Assembly (NCBI GenBank): GCA_013791905.1
Contig: VMSX01000021.1
Span: forward strand, 1-64,000
Direction: 5' to 3'
Length of the DNA: 64,000 nt
Source: Rhodocyclaceae bacterium
Lineage (GTDB): Bacteria; Pseudomonadota; Gammaproteobacteria; Burkholderiales; Rhodocyclaceae
The notes under the pieces are model-generated. The model saw nothing but the letters and a program-made list of their open reading frames with translations, was not told where the DNA came from and did no database searches. The translations under genes were made by a program, and so were the position numbers. Below are positions 1-8,779 of the stretch, one piece after another. Every line of letters begins with the position of its first letter. The stretch's first letter is position 1.

Positions 1-89
1 ACCCCTTCCCATCCCGAACAGGACCGTGAAACAGGACCGCGCCAATGATAGTGGGCTTCGCGCCCGCGAAAGTAGGTCAGCACCAGACT
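1..89 (+). rRNA. rrf: 5S ribosomal RNA, 3' part
   Basis: The first bases (CCCTTCCCATCCCGAACAGG, then GTGAAAC and a GCGAAAGTAGGTCA block) match the conserved second half of bacterial 5S rRNA. The 5' part lies outside the window. A strong Rho-independent terminator follows directly, as expected at the end of an rrn operon. The exact 3' end is estimated from the pairing expected with the missing 5' strand. Confidence 0.9.
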
Positions 90-103
90 ATCCCTACACA
101 ACA

Positions 104-137
104 ACGCCCCGCATCGAATGATGTGGGGCGTTTTTGC
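104..137 (+). terminator. Rho-independent terminator of the rrn operon
   Basis: A 12-bp stem (104-115 with 120-131, one G-T pair) closes a GAAT tetraloop and runs into TTTTTT. It sits 14 bases after the 5S rRNA and 46 bases before accA, so it separates the rRNA operon from the fatty-acid gene. Confidence 0.9.
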
Positions 138-182
138 TATGCAAAGGGTATTTGCATGGGCAATCCGGTAAAATCTGCATCC

Positions 183-1151
183 ATGAAAACCACCTTCCTT
201 GATTTCGAGCAACCTGTCGCTGAGCTCGAAGCAAAAATAGAGCAGTTACGTTTCGTTCAGGACGATTCCGCAGTTGATATTTCCGGTGAAATCGCTCGTT
301 TGGAGAGTAAAAGTGCGGCGCTCGTCAAAGACATCTACGGCAAACTGACTCCATGGCAAATCGCGCTCGTGGCGCGACACCCGCAACGACCGTATTCGCT
401 CGACTATATCAGTCTGATGTTTACGGATTTTGTCGAGATGCATGGCGATCGTACGTATGCCGATGACTTGGCAATAGTTGGCGGTATGGCCCGCTTCAAC
501 GGCCAGTCCTGTGTCGTAATTGGCCATCAGAAGGGGCGGGATACCAAGGAGAAGATACTGCGGAATTTTGGTATGCCGCGTCCGGAAGGTTACCGGAAAG
601 CTTTGCGCCTGATGAAACTTGCCGAAAAGTTTGGCATGCCCGTGTTTTCCTTCATCGATACACCGGGTGCATACCCCGGTATTGGTGCGGAGGAGCGTGG
701 GCAATCAGAGGCTATCGGCCGCAATCTATATGAAATGGCAGATTTGCAGGTGCCGTTGATCTGTACCGTCATCGGTGAAGGTGGATCGGGCGGAGCATTG
801 GCTATCGCGGCTGGTGACGCACTGCTGATGATGCAATATTCGACCTATTCGGTGATCTCACCCGAAGGCTGCGCGTCTATTCTATGGAAAAGTGCAGAAC
901 GCGCCTCCGATGCGGCTGAGACACTCGGTATTACCGCTTCACGGCTTAAAACGCTGGGACTGATTGACCGGGTTGTCAGCGAGCCATTAGGCGGAGCGCA
1001 CCGCGATCCGCGTACTGCGGCGCAATCTTTGAAAAAGGCCTTACAGGATGCCTTGCGCCAGTTGCAAGGCCTTTCGATGGCTGAGCTTGTCGAGAGGCGT
1101 TACACGCGCTTGATGGGGCATGGCAAGTTCAAAGAAGTTACTCAGCATTGA
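183..1151 (+). CDS. accA: acetyl-CoA carboxylase carboxyltransferase subunit alpha
   Basis: This subunit joins AccD to move the carboxyl group from biotin on AccB to acetyl-CoA, giving malonyl-CoA for fatty-acid synthesis in the cytoplasm. The 322-residue protein begins with the family-typical segment [15 protein letters not shown] and contains the carboxyltransferase glycine-rich stretch [15 protein letters not shown]. Upstream in-frame starts at 45 and 156 would add residues with no counterpart in the family, and the first overlaps the 5S rRNA, so ATG at 183 is chosen. A TAAAAT hexamer at 169-174 would be a -10 only if the message is almost leaderless. The 3' end overlaps tilS by 32 bases, suggesting co-transcription. 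Confidence 0.96.
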   Translation: MKTTFLDFEQPVAELEAKIEQLRFVQDDSAVDISGEIARLESKSAALVKDIYGKLTPWQIALVARHPQRPYSLDYISLMFTDFVEMHGDRTYADDLAIVGGMARFNGQSCVVIGHQKGRDTKEKILRNFGMPRPEGYRKALRLMKLAEKFGMPVFSFIDTPGAYPGIGAEERGQSEAIGRNLYEMADLQVPLICTVIGEGGSGGALAIAAGDALLMMQYSTYSVISPEGCASILWKSAERASDAAETLGITASRLKTLGLIDRVVSEPLGGAHRDPRTAAQSLKKALQDALRQLQGLSMAELVERRYTRLMGHGKFKEVTQH

Positions 1152-2130
1152 GTCGGCTGGTTTATCTGCCAATGCACTTGTCAAGGCAGTAGCATCCAGC
1201 CTGGCGCGCCATGTACTACCTAGACAGCGTGTCGCGGTAGGTCTGTCTGGCGGGATGGACTCGGTTTCCCTGCTGCATGCGCTCTATGCGTTGAATACAG
1301 GTCGTGAGGCCTTTAACCTTTCGGCTATCCATGTTCATCACGGAATTAGCCCGCATGCAGATCAATGGGATGTTTTCTGTCGTGAGTATTGCGAGCGACT
1401 GCGTGTTCCATACGTCAAAGTACACGTAACTGTTGAACGTTTGTCGAAAGATGGTCTGGAGGGGGCAGCCAGACGCGCCCGTCACGCGGCGTTCGCTGAT
1501 GTTGATGCCGATTGGCTCATGCTCGCCCATCAGCGCGACGATCAGGCTGAGACGATCCTGTTCAATTTGTTGAGGGGATCAGGTGTTGCCGGCGCTGCAG
1601 CGATGCGCGAACGCAGCGGCAAACTTCTGCGTCCCATGCTATCTGTTGGCAGGGATGAAGTTGAGCGCTATGTGCGTCTGCACCAGCTTGAGTGGTGCGA
1701 GGATGAGAGCAATACTGACACACGGTATTCCAGAAATCTTTTGCGGCGTGACATCATTCCGGCATTGACCCAACGCTTTCCCGCGACGACAAAAAATCTG
1801 GCTGCTGCTGCTGCGCGCTTTGCGGAAGCGCATGAGTTGCTAAATGAGTTGGCCCTTGTCGATCTTGATGGAGCAGCCGCCAGATTTCCATTGGATTTGA
1901 AGCAGCTGAATGCCTTGGCCGAACCCCGCGCGCGCAACCTGCTGCGTTATTTACTGACAATCAATCAAGTGCAGATACCGAGCGAGGCGCGCTTGCGCGA
2001 GGCGTTGCGCCAGATGCTTGATGCTGAAGCAGACCGACATCCCTCGCTGGTGTTCGGGCAGCATCGCTTGTTGCGACGGCGTGGCTGGGTTTATCTTGAA
2101 CCTGTGGAGGCATGTGCCGACAAGCGTTGA
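1120..2130 (+). CDS. tilS: tRNA(Ile)-lysidine synthase, short form
   Basis: TilS uses ATP and lysine to convert C34 of the CAU-anticodon tRNA-Ile to lysidine, so that it reads AUA. The PP-loop signature GLSGGMDS is at residues 41-48, and the N-terminal ATPase domain plus the middle substrate-binding domain are present. At 336 residues it is shorter than the roughly 430-residue E. coli protein and appears to lack its C-terminal domain; shorter functional TilS forms are known. The start overlaps accA. The last 40 bases overlap the 3' end of the convergent response-regulator gene, so both C-termini are encoded on opposite strands of the same DNA. Confidence 0.93.
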   Translation: MASSKKLLSIESAGLSANALVKAVASSLARHVLPRQRVAVGLSGGMDSVSLLHALYALNTGREAFNLSAIHVHHGISPHADQWDVFCREYCERLRVPYVKVHVTVERLSKDGLEGAARRARHAAFADVDADWLMLAHQRDDQAETILFNLLRGSGVAGAAAMRERSGKLLRPMLSVGRDEVERYVRLHQLEWCEDESNTDTRYSRNLLRRDIIPALTQRFPATTKNLAAAAARFAEAHELLNELALVDLDGAAARFPLDLKQLNALAEPRARNLLRYLLTINQVQIPSEARLREALRQMLDAEADRHPSLVFGQHRLLRRRGWVYLEPVEACADKR

Positions 2131-2708
2131 GCGAGTTCAACGGCTGAACGTACACCCATCTTTTCGAAGATGCGCGACCGATGCACTTCCACGGTACGCA
2201 TGGCAATCTGTAATTCGTCAGCAATCACCTTATTGAGTTTGCCGGCCAAAACTCCAGCCATCACTTCGCGTTCGCGCTCCGTCAGAGTGGCCAAGTGCGC
2301 CGCGACTTCTGCCCGGTCGGCGTCCCGCCAGCGCCGACTTTCTTCGAGTTTCAAAGCCTCGATTACGCGATCAACCAACTCGTTGTCGTTAAGCGGTTTT
2401 TCAATAAAATCAAATGCACCGCGCTTGAGCGCCTTTACTGCAAGCGGGACATCGCCGTGACCTGTCAAAAATATCACTGGCATGGCGCAGCCCAGTGCCA
2501 GTAGTTGATCGTGAAGCTTGGTACCCGTCATCCCCGTCATGCGGATGTCCAGAATGAGGCAACCGCTCATTTCCGGTTTATAGTCGGCGAGGAATGATTC
2601 CGCAGAGTTCCACGCGTTTGATTGGATACCGCGGGAAAGCAGCAACCAGGCCAGCGCATCGCGAATTGCCGCATCGTCATCAACCAGATAGACCAAACCG
2701 TGGTTCAA
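2091..2708 (-). CDS. FixJ-family response regulator (REC + LuxR-type HTH)
   Basis: This is a DNA-binding partner of the neighbouring sensor kinase. The 205-residue protein has an N-terminal receiver domain with acidic pocket VDDD near residue 9, phospho-acceptor D54 in LILDIRM, and the switch lysine in FIEKPL. A C-terminal LuxR-type helix-turn-helix follows (LTEREREVMAGVLAGKLNKV and onward). It begins within an ATGA overlap of the kinase gene, so the two are translationally coupled. The linker between the domains (about residues 122-130) is encoded by a copy of the dispersed repeat at 2318-2341. The target genes cannot be told from sequence; the upstream liv transporter genes are an obvious candidate. 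Confidence 0.92.
   Translation of the reverse strand: MNHGLVYLVDDDAAIRDALAWLLLSRGIQSNAWNSAESFLADYKPEMSGCLILDIRMTGMTGTKLHDQLLALGCAMPVIFLTGHGDVPLAVKALKRGAFDFIEKPLNDNELVDRVIEALKLEESRRWRDADRAEVAAHLATLTEREREVMAGVLAGKLNKVIADELQIAMRTVEVHRSRIFEKMGVRSAVELAQRLSAHASTGSR
2318..2341 (-). repeat. dispersed repeat copy in the response-regulator linker
   Basis: This minus-oriented copy of the core GTCGGCGCTGGCGGGACG is exact over 18 bases. It encodes ESRRWRDADRA between the receiver and DNA-binding domains. Confidence 0.7.
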
Positions 2709-4705
2709 GCTGCTGTTACCGGCAGAGAAATGTGAAAGATGCTGCCACCCGCAGGGTTGGCTTCAAACCAAAGCCTTCCATTGTGCGCCTCAACCACTGA
2801 ACGGCAAATGTTGAGACCCACGCCCAGCCCTTCGCTCTTGGTTGTATAAAAGGGTTCAAACAGCCTTGTGGAGGCTTCAGCGGATACGCCACAGCCGCTA
2901 TCGGTAATCGAGATGAATACCTGCTGCTCAACGAGTCGGGCGCTAACTTTAAGGATGCGCACTGATTCTTCGGTTTGGCGCATCGACTCGATACCATTCT
3001 TCATCAGATTCAGCAGGGCCTGTCCGAGCAGCACTCGGTCTGCCTGAATGCTGGGCAAGTCCAGCGCAATATCGCGGACAATCCGCGTTTGCTGGCGGCG
3101 GGTATCGGCTTCTATCAGGACGATGAGATCGGACAACAGAATCTCCAGGTTGCAGGCCTCGGTTTTCGGCTCATGGCGTCGGACGAACTCGTAGATGCGG
3201 CGAATAATCCGGCCGGCGCGCTGTGCCTGCTCTTGGCATTTTGCCAGGGCACCATCAATTTCGCTGCTTGGGGCGCCTGCGGCAATGAGATTGCGGCAAC
3301 CCGCCGCATAGCCGGAAATGGCCGACAGAGGCTGATTGAGTTCGTGGGCAAGACTCGATGCCATTTCGCCCATGGTGATGAGGCGAGCACTTGCCTGTAA
3401 GCGTTCTTCCTGCTGACGAGCCAAGTCGCCGGCACGTACGCGTTCGGTAATATCGACCACGGAACCCATCCAGCCGGTGTGGTGTCCTGCGCTGTCGATG
3501 AGTGGTGCTTCATGGATCAATGCATCAAAGATCTCGCCATTGCGTCGTTTCAGTTTTATCTCGAAGCCTTCGCTCGGGGCCTGTCCTGCCATTACCTTGG
3601 CATGCATGTTGCGAGTTTCGTTAATGTATTCCTCCGCCCAGTAGGGCATGGGTGGCATCCGGCCGATCAATTCCTCGGCAGACCATCCCACCATGCGGCA
3701 AAATGCTGGGTTGATATAGGTAATCTGGCCTTCCAGGCTGCGGGCGCGTAACCCGGTTTGCACAGAATCTTCCATGGCTTTGCGAAACGCGACCTCGGTT
3801 TGCAGGGCCGATTCGGCCACCAGCCGATGCTGAACGTGGCGACGCAAAACCCACAAGCTGAACAGTATCAATACTGCCAGTAATGCCAGGGCAGCCGAAA
3901 TCAGCCTGCCGGCCAATGGTGTGGGTGACTGATAGGGAGTTGCGCGCAAAATCAAGCCATGGCCTGGCGGATCGAAGGGGATCTGATATCCATCCCCCGC
4001 GGCATCGGCACCAACCTTGGAGCGCAAACCAATCGTCTGACTGAGTTGATCGATGATCTCGATGCGGTATCGTTCGGCGAGCCACCATGGCGCCGCATTT
4101 TCAAGCAGACGACGGATCGAGTAGAGGGCGACCACGGTGCCAGCATGACTGCCGTCAACAAACACCGGGACATGCACGCCGAATTGCCAGTCGCCTTGTT
4201 GTGTTTGGTAGGGAGGACTGTAGACGGCATGCCCGAGGGAGCGGGCCATATGGCTCATTGATGATGACGGTATCTGACCTTGGCTTTCCCCATTGGGACG
4301 CAAATCAGCCGGGATTGGCTGGAGGGCATGACGCGCCTTGTCGCTCTGGTCGAGCCAGATGACCTGATGAATGCTGGTATCACCGGTCACGAGGTTGCGT
4401 GCATGAGCATCGAAAACGCCAGGTTGGTGGATGCGCTGGGCGTCAAAGCGTCCCAATACCTCTTCGTTATGGGTCAGATGGAAACGCAGACTTTGCTCAA
4501 GCCAGAGCATGTCGCTGATCAATGTGGCGTGCCGTTCTTCCTGTTCGCTTTTTTCCGAGAACCACAACAGAGCAACGACTGCCGCCACGAAAAGTATCAG
4601 GGCGAGTCTGGGCAACCACCACCACCACATGCCGAAATGTGGTTTCTCGGCTGGCGGGATAATCTCAGTTGAAATAAAAGCCTCGCCGTTACTCCCGATT
4701 GTCAT
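2705..4705 (-). CDS. membrane PAS sensor histidine kinase, DctB/FixL-like
   Basis: The 666-residue kinase has a first membrane segment near residues 27-50, a periplasmic sensory region of about 215 residues, a second membrane segment near 268-290, a PAS domain, and a kinase core. The H-box HELNQPLSAI lies near residue 453 and the ATPase has DSGCGVS and GLGVGLNICRSVV boxes. HELNQPLS is typical of the DctB, FixL and TodS-like kinases that pair with FixJ or NtrC regulators. The extracytoplasmic ligand is unknown. It sits 74 bases downstream of livF on the same strand and overlaps the regulator gene by four bases. Confidence 0.93.
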   Translation of the reverse strand: MTIGSNGEAFISTEIIPPAEKPHFGMWWWWLPRLALILFVAAVVALLWFSEKSEQEERHATLISDMLWLEQSLRFHLTHNEEVLGRFDAQRIHQPGVFDAHARNLVTGDTSIHQVIWLDQSDKARHALQPIPADLRPNGESQGQIPSSSMSHMARSLGHAVYSPPYQTQQGDWQFGVHVPVFVDGSHAGTVVALYSIRRLLENAAPWWLAERYRIEIIDQLSQTIGLRSKVGADAAGDGYQIPFDPPGHGLILRATPYQSPTPLAGRLISAALALLAVLILFSLWVLRRHVQHRLVAESALQTEVAFRKAMEDSVQTGLRARSLEGQITYINPAFCRMVGWSAEELIGRMPPMPYWAEEYINETRNMHAKVMAGQAPSEGFEIKLKRRNGEIFDALIHEAPLIDSAGHHTGWMGSVVDITERVRAGDLARQQEERLQASARLITMGEMASSLAHELNQPLSAISGYAAGCRNLIAAGAPSSEIDGALAKCQEQAQRAGRIIRRIYEFVRRHEPKTEACNLEILLSDLIVLIEADTRRQQTRIVRDIALDLPSIQADRVLLGQALLNLMKNGIESMRQTEESVRILKVSARLVEQQVFISITDSGCGVSAEASTRLFEPFYTTKSEGLGVGLNICRSVVEAHNGRLWFEANPAGGSIFHISLPVTAA

Positions 4706-4779
4706 GGTTTACGCAGATTAATAAGTGGAAGTGGCTAAGTTGGCGCTGGCTGCAGTTGTCAATGTGCGGCGCTAGACAT

Positions 4780-5490
4780 TCAAATGCCAAGATAGCGATG
4801 CCAGATGTTGTGATCAGCATCAAGCATAGCCGAACTGCCATGCCAGACGACACGGCCTTTTTCGATAATGGTGTGATGGTCTGCCAGCGTAATCAGGCGT
4901 TCGACATATTTATCGATGACCAGAATGGTCTGGCCGGCGTCCCGCAAAACGGCAAGGCAGCGCCAGATTTCTTCGCGGATCAAGGGCGCCAGTCCCTCGG
5001 TGGCTTCATCGAGAATCAATAGACGGGGATTGGTGGTCAGTGCACGGCCAATGGCGAGCATCTGCTGTTCGCCTCCCGACAACTGGTTGCCCAGATGTTG
5101 CTGGCGCTCGGCTAACTGGGGAAAGAAGGCGAAGACCTTGGCGGCAGTCCATGGATCAGTCGCAGCAAAGCGATTGGCGAAAAAGGCAATCAGATGCTCA
5201 CGCACCGTCAGATTGGCAAATATCTGGCGCCCTTCCGGTACCAGGGCGATGCCCTGCCGGGCGATCAGGTCAGGGCGCAATCCGGTGAGGTCAAATCCGG
5301 AAAGTTCAAGCTTGCCCGCGCAAACTGGTGTCAAGCCACAGATTGATCGGACGGTCGTGGTCTTGCCCATGCCGTTCCTGCCCAACAAGGTGGCGACCTG
5401 GCCTTCCTGGATGGTCAGATTGATGTCGAACAGTACTTGGCTTGCGCCATAGGCGGCCTGTAAGGCTTCAATTGCGAGGAGCGGGTTCAT
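4780..5490 (-). CDS. livF: branched-chain amino-acid type ABC transporter ATP-binding protein LivF
   Basis: This is the second ATPase of a Liv-type importer. The 236-residue protein has Walker A GRNGMGKTTT, signature LSGGEQQMLAIGRAL and Walker B LLILDEATEGLAP, all in the LivF pattern. It overlaps livG by four bases (ATGA) and ends the four-gene transporter cluster. The substrate is uncertain: no periplasmic binding protein gene lies in the cluster, and LivF relatives also serve urea, amide and aromatic-acid importers. Confidence 0.93.
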   Translation of the reverse strand: MNPLLAIEALQAAYGASQVLFDINLTIQEGQVATLLGRNGMGKTTTVRSICGLTPVCAGKLELSGFDLTGLRPDLIARQGIALVPEGRQIFANLTVREHLIAFFANRFAATDPWTAAKVFAFFPQLAERQQHLGNQLSGGEQQMLAIGRALTTNPRLLILDEATEGLAPLIREEIWRCLAVLRDAGQTILVIDKYVERLITLADHHTIIEKGRVVWHGSSAMLDADHNIWHRYLGI

Positions 5491-6260
5491 GACTGTTCAT
5501 CCCCCAGATAGGCGCGCCGCACTTCATGGTTTTCGCGCACGGCGGCAGGGGTGCCGCTGGTGATGATGCGACCGGCCACCAACACCGAAATCTGGTCAGC
5601 GAGGCGAAACACGATATCCATGTCGTGTTCGACCAGCAGAACGGTTTGCGTGCCCCGTAGCGAGGCGATCAAACGGGTCATGTGTTCAGATTCTTCGGGC
5701 CCCATGCCGGCCATTGGCTCATCAAGCAGCAACAGACGTGGGCGGGTGGCCAGTGCCATGGCGAGTTCCAGCGCGCGTCGCTCGCCGTGGGATACGTCAC
5801 CGGCCAGTTGGCTGACTGCTGCAGCGAGGCCAACGCGGGCAAGCCAATCTTCGGCCTCTTCGATCATCTGCCGGTCGACGCTGGCGGGACGCCAGAAGCG
5901 CAAGCTTGAGCCCCAGTCGCGTCGCCGCGACTGTACCGCGAGCCGCACGTTTTCCAGCAAAGTCAGGCGCGGGAAAATTTGCGTGATCTGATAGGAGCGC
6001 GTGATGCCGAGTGCAACCCGGTCATGGGTATTGCATTGGGTGATGTCGCTACCGGCAAAATGCAGTGTTCCGGCATCGGGCAACAGCGCGCCGGAAATCA
6101 GGTGGATCAGGGTAGTTTTGCCAGCTCCGTTGGGGCCTATCAGCGCGTGAATTTCACCCGCTGTCACCTGCAGGTCAACACCATTGGTCGCCCACAAGCC
6201 ACCGAAATGACGCTTAAGGCCAGCAGCTTCAAGTAGAACCGTCACTTCTGGCGCCCCCAC
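5487..6260 (-). CDS. livG: branched-chain amino-acid type ABC transporter ATP-binding protein LivG
   Basis: This is the first ATPase of the importer (257 residues from the ATG at 6260). Walker A is GPNGAGKTTLI, the signature is DVSHGERRALELAMAL, and Walker B is LLLLDEPMAGMGPEE, a LivG-type sequence. A GTG at 6245 forms a GTGA overlap with the livM stop codon and may be the real start, which would remove five residues. The tight packing with livM and livF indicates one message. Confidence 0.92.
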   Translation of the reverse strand: MGAPEVTVLLEAAGLKRHFGGLWATNGVDLQVTAGEIHALIGPNGAGKTTLIHLISGALLPDAGTLHFAGSDITQCNTHDRVALGITRSYQITQIFPRLTLLENVRLAVQSRRRDWGSSLRFWRPASVDRQMIEEAEDWLARVGLAAAVSQLAGDVSHGERRALELAMALATRPRLLLLDEPMAGMGPEESEHMTRLIASLRGTQTVLLVEHDMDIVFRLADQISVLVAGRIITSGTPAAVRENHEVRRAYLGDEQS

Positions 6261-7174
6261 AGGCCTGCCAGGCCGCGCGGCGCGAACAGCACTACGCCAA
6301 GCAGTGCGATTCCGACATAAAAATGACTGTACTCGGTTAAGCGCCCCAGTATTTCTTCTAGACCGAGGAGGGTTATGGCACCCAACATGCCACCAAAACG
6401 CTGGCCGACACCACCAAGTATCACCATCACCAACAGCATCCCCGATTGCGTCCAGTAAAGCTGACTGGGACTGGCCATGCCGTTCTGGTTGGCGAGCAGC
6501 GCGCCGGCCAGGCCTGCCACAGACGAACCGATGACAAAACAGACGAGTTTGATTTGCTGCACTGGATAACCCAGCGCCTCCATGCGCGTCTCGTTCTGCC
6601 GCAAGCCGGTGAGGGCGTGCCCGTAGCGCGAAGCAGCGAGGCGTTTTAGGGCGGCCAGGCAGGCTGCCAGCAGCACCAGCGTCACCCAGTAAAGCGTGGC
6701 AGGATCAGCAAGATCAAATGGCACTAGCGTTGAACGCTGTTCAAGAGACAGTCCGTCATCGCCGCCGGCAAATTTCAGCGAGATCACCGAGTAATAGATC
6801 ATCTGGGCGAAAGCCAGGGTAATCATGATGAAATAGACGCCACGGGTGCGCAGGGAAACCGCTCCGATCAGTAGCGCTGCCAGAGCGGCAGCAGCGACCG
6901 CGACCGGCCAAGCGATCCACGCAGTGAAAAGGCCGGCGGCCATCAGCAGCGCGACGGTATATGCGCCGATCCCGAAAAATGCGGCATGGCCGAAGGCCAC
7001 CATCCCGCCGTAGCCGACGATGAAATTGAGCCCCGTAGCCGCCAACGCAAAAATCAGCAGGCGGGTGGCGAAACCAATGTAGTAATCCTCACCGAACGCT
7101 TGCAAGGCGAGAGGCAAAGCAGCAGCGGCGATAAACAGTGCCGCTTCGAGCCGATGACGGGTCTGGCCACTCAT
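6242..7174 (-). CDS. livM: branched-chain amino-acid type ABC transporter permease LivM
   Basis: This is one of two inner-membrane permeases of the importer, with about eight to ten hydrophobic segments. It carries the LivM-type stretches GLNFIVGYGGMVAFGHAAFFG and LRTRGVYFIMITLAFAQM. The start at 7174 is chosen because its ATG overlaps the livH stop as ATGA; an in-frame start at 7207 would add 11 residues inside livH. The protein is about 310 residues long and has no extra N-terminal domain. Confidence 0.92.
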   Translation of the reverse strand: MSGQTRHRLEAALFIAAAALPLALQAFGEDYYIGFATRLLIFALAATGLNFIVGYGGMVAFGHAAFFGIGAYTVALLMAAGLFTAWIAWPVAVAAAALAALLIGAVSLRTRGVYFIMITLAFAQMIYYSVISLKFAGGDDGLSLEQRSTLVPFDLADPATLYWVTLVLLAACLAALKRLAASRYGHALTGLRQNETRMEALGYPVQQIKLVCFVIGSSVAGLAGALLANQNGMASPSQLYWTQSGMLLVMVILGGVGQRFGGMLGAITLLGLEEILGRLTEYSHFYVGIALLGVVLFAPRGLAGLWGRQK

Positions 7175-8085
7175 GCCCGTGCCGGAAACAGGCCTTGTGG
7201 CCGCCAAAACAGCATGCTGGCCATCAAGAGATAAATCATGATCGACGCCAGTGCCGGGCCAAGGTGAGCGGCCACCTCGGGTGTGGTGATGGCGCGCAGC
7301 AGTGTCGGCAGGAGTGCCCGTCCCAGTGTATCGACTATGCCGACCAGCAGGCTGCCCATCAATGCACCGCGAATCGAACCGATGCCACCGATGACAATGA
7401 CCACAAAGGCCAAAATCAGGATGTTCTCACCCATGCCGACCTGCACCGCCAGCAAGGGCCCGAGCAATACCCCTGCCGCTGCGGCGAGTGCTGCGCCGAG
7501 TGCAAATATGACCGTGAATAGTTGCCGTACATTGACACCGAGAGCCTCGGCCATCTCGCGGTTAGCCGCACCAGCGCGCACCCACATGCCAGCGCGTGTA
7601 TGAGTAATCAGCAGGTAAAGAAAAACAGCTACTGCCAGGCCGACCCCGATGATTAGCAAGCGGTAGGCTGGGTAGATGAAACCAAATAGTTCGACCGGTC
7701 CGGCCAGCGCTGCCGGTGGATTAAGCAGTAGTGGCTGCGGCCCCCAGATCATGCGCACGACATCATTGGCGATGAGAACCAGCGCGAAGGTTGCCAGCAC
7801 CTGGGCCAGATGGTCTCGTTGATAAAGCCGCTGCAGCAACAGAATTTCCAGAAGGATTCCTACGGCGGCCATCCCCAGCATCGCTGCCGTCACGCCGATC
7901 AAAAAGGAACCCGAGGCTTGGGCTGCCGCTGCGCCAAGATAGGCGCCGCCCATGTAAAGCGAACCATGCGACAAGTTGACCATGTCCATGATGCCGAACA
8001 CCAGCGTCAACCCGGCGGCCAGCAGAAACAGCATAAGGCCAAATTGCAGGCCGTTAAGTGCTTGCTCGAGAAATAGCTGGGTCAT
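7171..8085 (-). CDS. livH: branched-chain amino-acid type ABC transporter permease LivH
   Basis: This is the second permease and the first gene of the livHMGF operon (304 residues). It has the LivH-type beginning LNGLQFGLMLFLLAAGLTLV followed by GIMDMVNLSHGSLYMGGAY, and multiple membrane segments. The 166 bases upstream (8086-8251) contain no gene and should hold the promoter, but no convincing -35/-10 pair was seen. A periplasmic binding protein must be encoded elsewhere. Confidence 0.92.
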   Translation of the reverse strand: MTQLFLEQALNGLQFGLMLFLLAAGLTLVFGIMDMVNLSHGSLYMGGAYLGAAAAQASGSFLIGVTAAMLGMAAVGILLEILLLQRLYQRDHLAQVLATFALVLIANDVVRMIWGPQPLLLNPPAALAGPVELFGFIYPAYRLLIIGVGLAVAVFLYLLITHTRAGMWVRAGAANREMAEALGVNVRQLFTVIFALGAALAAAAGVLLGPLLAVQVGMGENILILAFVVIVIGGIGSIRGALMGSLLVGIVDTLGRALLPTLLRAITTPEVAAHLGPALASIMIYLLMASMLFWRPQGLFPARA

Positions 8086-8251
8086 CGGCGGACTCGCCTT
8101 GTCGGAGTGCTTTCGGGTGCGGCAGGATCAATCTGGTCCGAAAGCAGAATACATCCGGAAGGGAGCTGGAATCCATGAATCCCATTCCCAAAATTTCCGT
8201 CATATCTCAACCGGGAAACCGAGAAGGCTTGACGTATATCCTAAAAGAGGA

Positions 8252-8605
8252 TCAAGCCGGGCGTGGCTTGTTCTGATTGCCAGGCTTGGATTGGGGTGGC
8301 CGACCACCGCCACCACCACCACCGCCACCACCACCACCACCACCGGGCTTGTGCTGCCCTTTGCTTTTCGTGCGATTCTTGGACGGGAATTGCGGTTTCC
8401 CGGAGTAACCGGAAGGCTGCTGACCGCCAGCCCGGTTGCCGGGTGCGGTCTGAATCTCCAGTTCGTTAAGCTCGTCCCATTCAGCGTCGGTACGATCGCG
8501 GTCTGGTATGTTGAGCAGCTCACGTATCCTGCGCCGCGGATCAAACGCGGCCGCGGCGGGAGCCGGAGATGGGTTGACTTCGTTCTCCAATGGATTCCCG
8601 TTCAA
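8252..8605 (-). CDS. small protein with conserved N-terminal half and polyglycine tail
   Basis: This 117-residue protein has no enzyme signature. The first half (FDPRRRIRELLNIPDRDRTD, then AEWDELNELEIQTAPGNRAGG) looks structured and charged, and the second half is low-complexity: basic and Gly/Gln/Pro-rich, with a run of 14 glycines near residues 87-100. The run is encoded by a pure GGT/GGC triplet tract (about 8299-8342), a likely site of replication slippage. Codon-level structure and a sensible start support it being real. A nucleic-acid-binding role could fit the basic tail, but that is a guess. Confidence 0.65.
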   Translation of the reverse strand: MNGNPLENEVNPSPAPAAAAFDPRRRIRELLNIPDRDRTDAEWDELNELEIQTAPGNRAGGQQPSGYSGKPQFPSKNRTKSKGQHKPGGGGGGGGGGGGGGRPPQSKPGNQNKPRPA

Positions 8606-8690
8606 TCAGTCAATTTGAGTAAAGGCAACCTAAGTTCCTCAGTGGGCCGGCAATCAATCTGAATGCAGGCGCCGACTCTCTTTTGTGGGT

Positions 8691-8767
8691 TGGTTGCGGG
8701 GGCAAGATTTGAACTTGCGACCTTCGGGTTATGAGCCCGACGAGCTGCCAGACTGCTCCACCCCGCG
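8691..8767 (-). tRNA. initiator tRNA-fMet (CAT)
   Basis: The reverse strand folds into a 77-nt cloverleaf with encoded CCA. The anticodon loop is CTCATAA, flanked by the three G-C pairs (CGGG/CCCG) typical of initiator tRNAs. The acceptor stem has the C1-A72 mismatch (CGCGGGG against CCCCGCA) that marks the formylatable initiator. Confidence 0.95.
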
Positions 8768-8779
8768 CCAAGTCCGACA

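Noticed and set aside
1583-1960. Several 60-90 codon frames inside tilS
   Set aside because: All lie within the well-supported tilS coding sequence in other frames.
8299-8342. CRISPR or tandem-repeat array
   Set aside because: The repeat is a simple CCA/CCG triplet run inside a reading frame, with no spacers.
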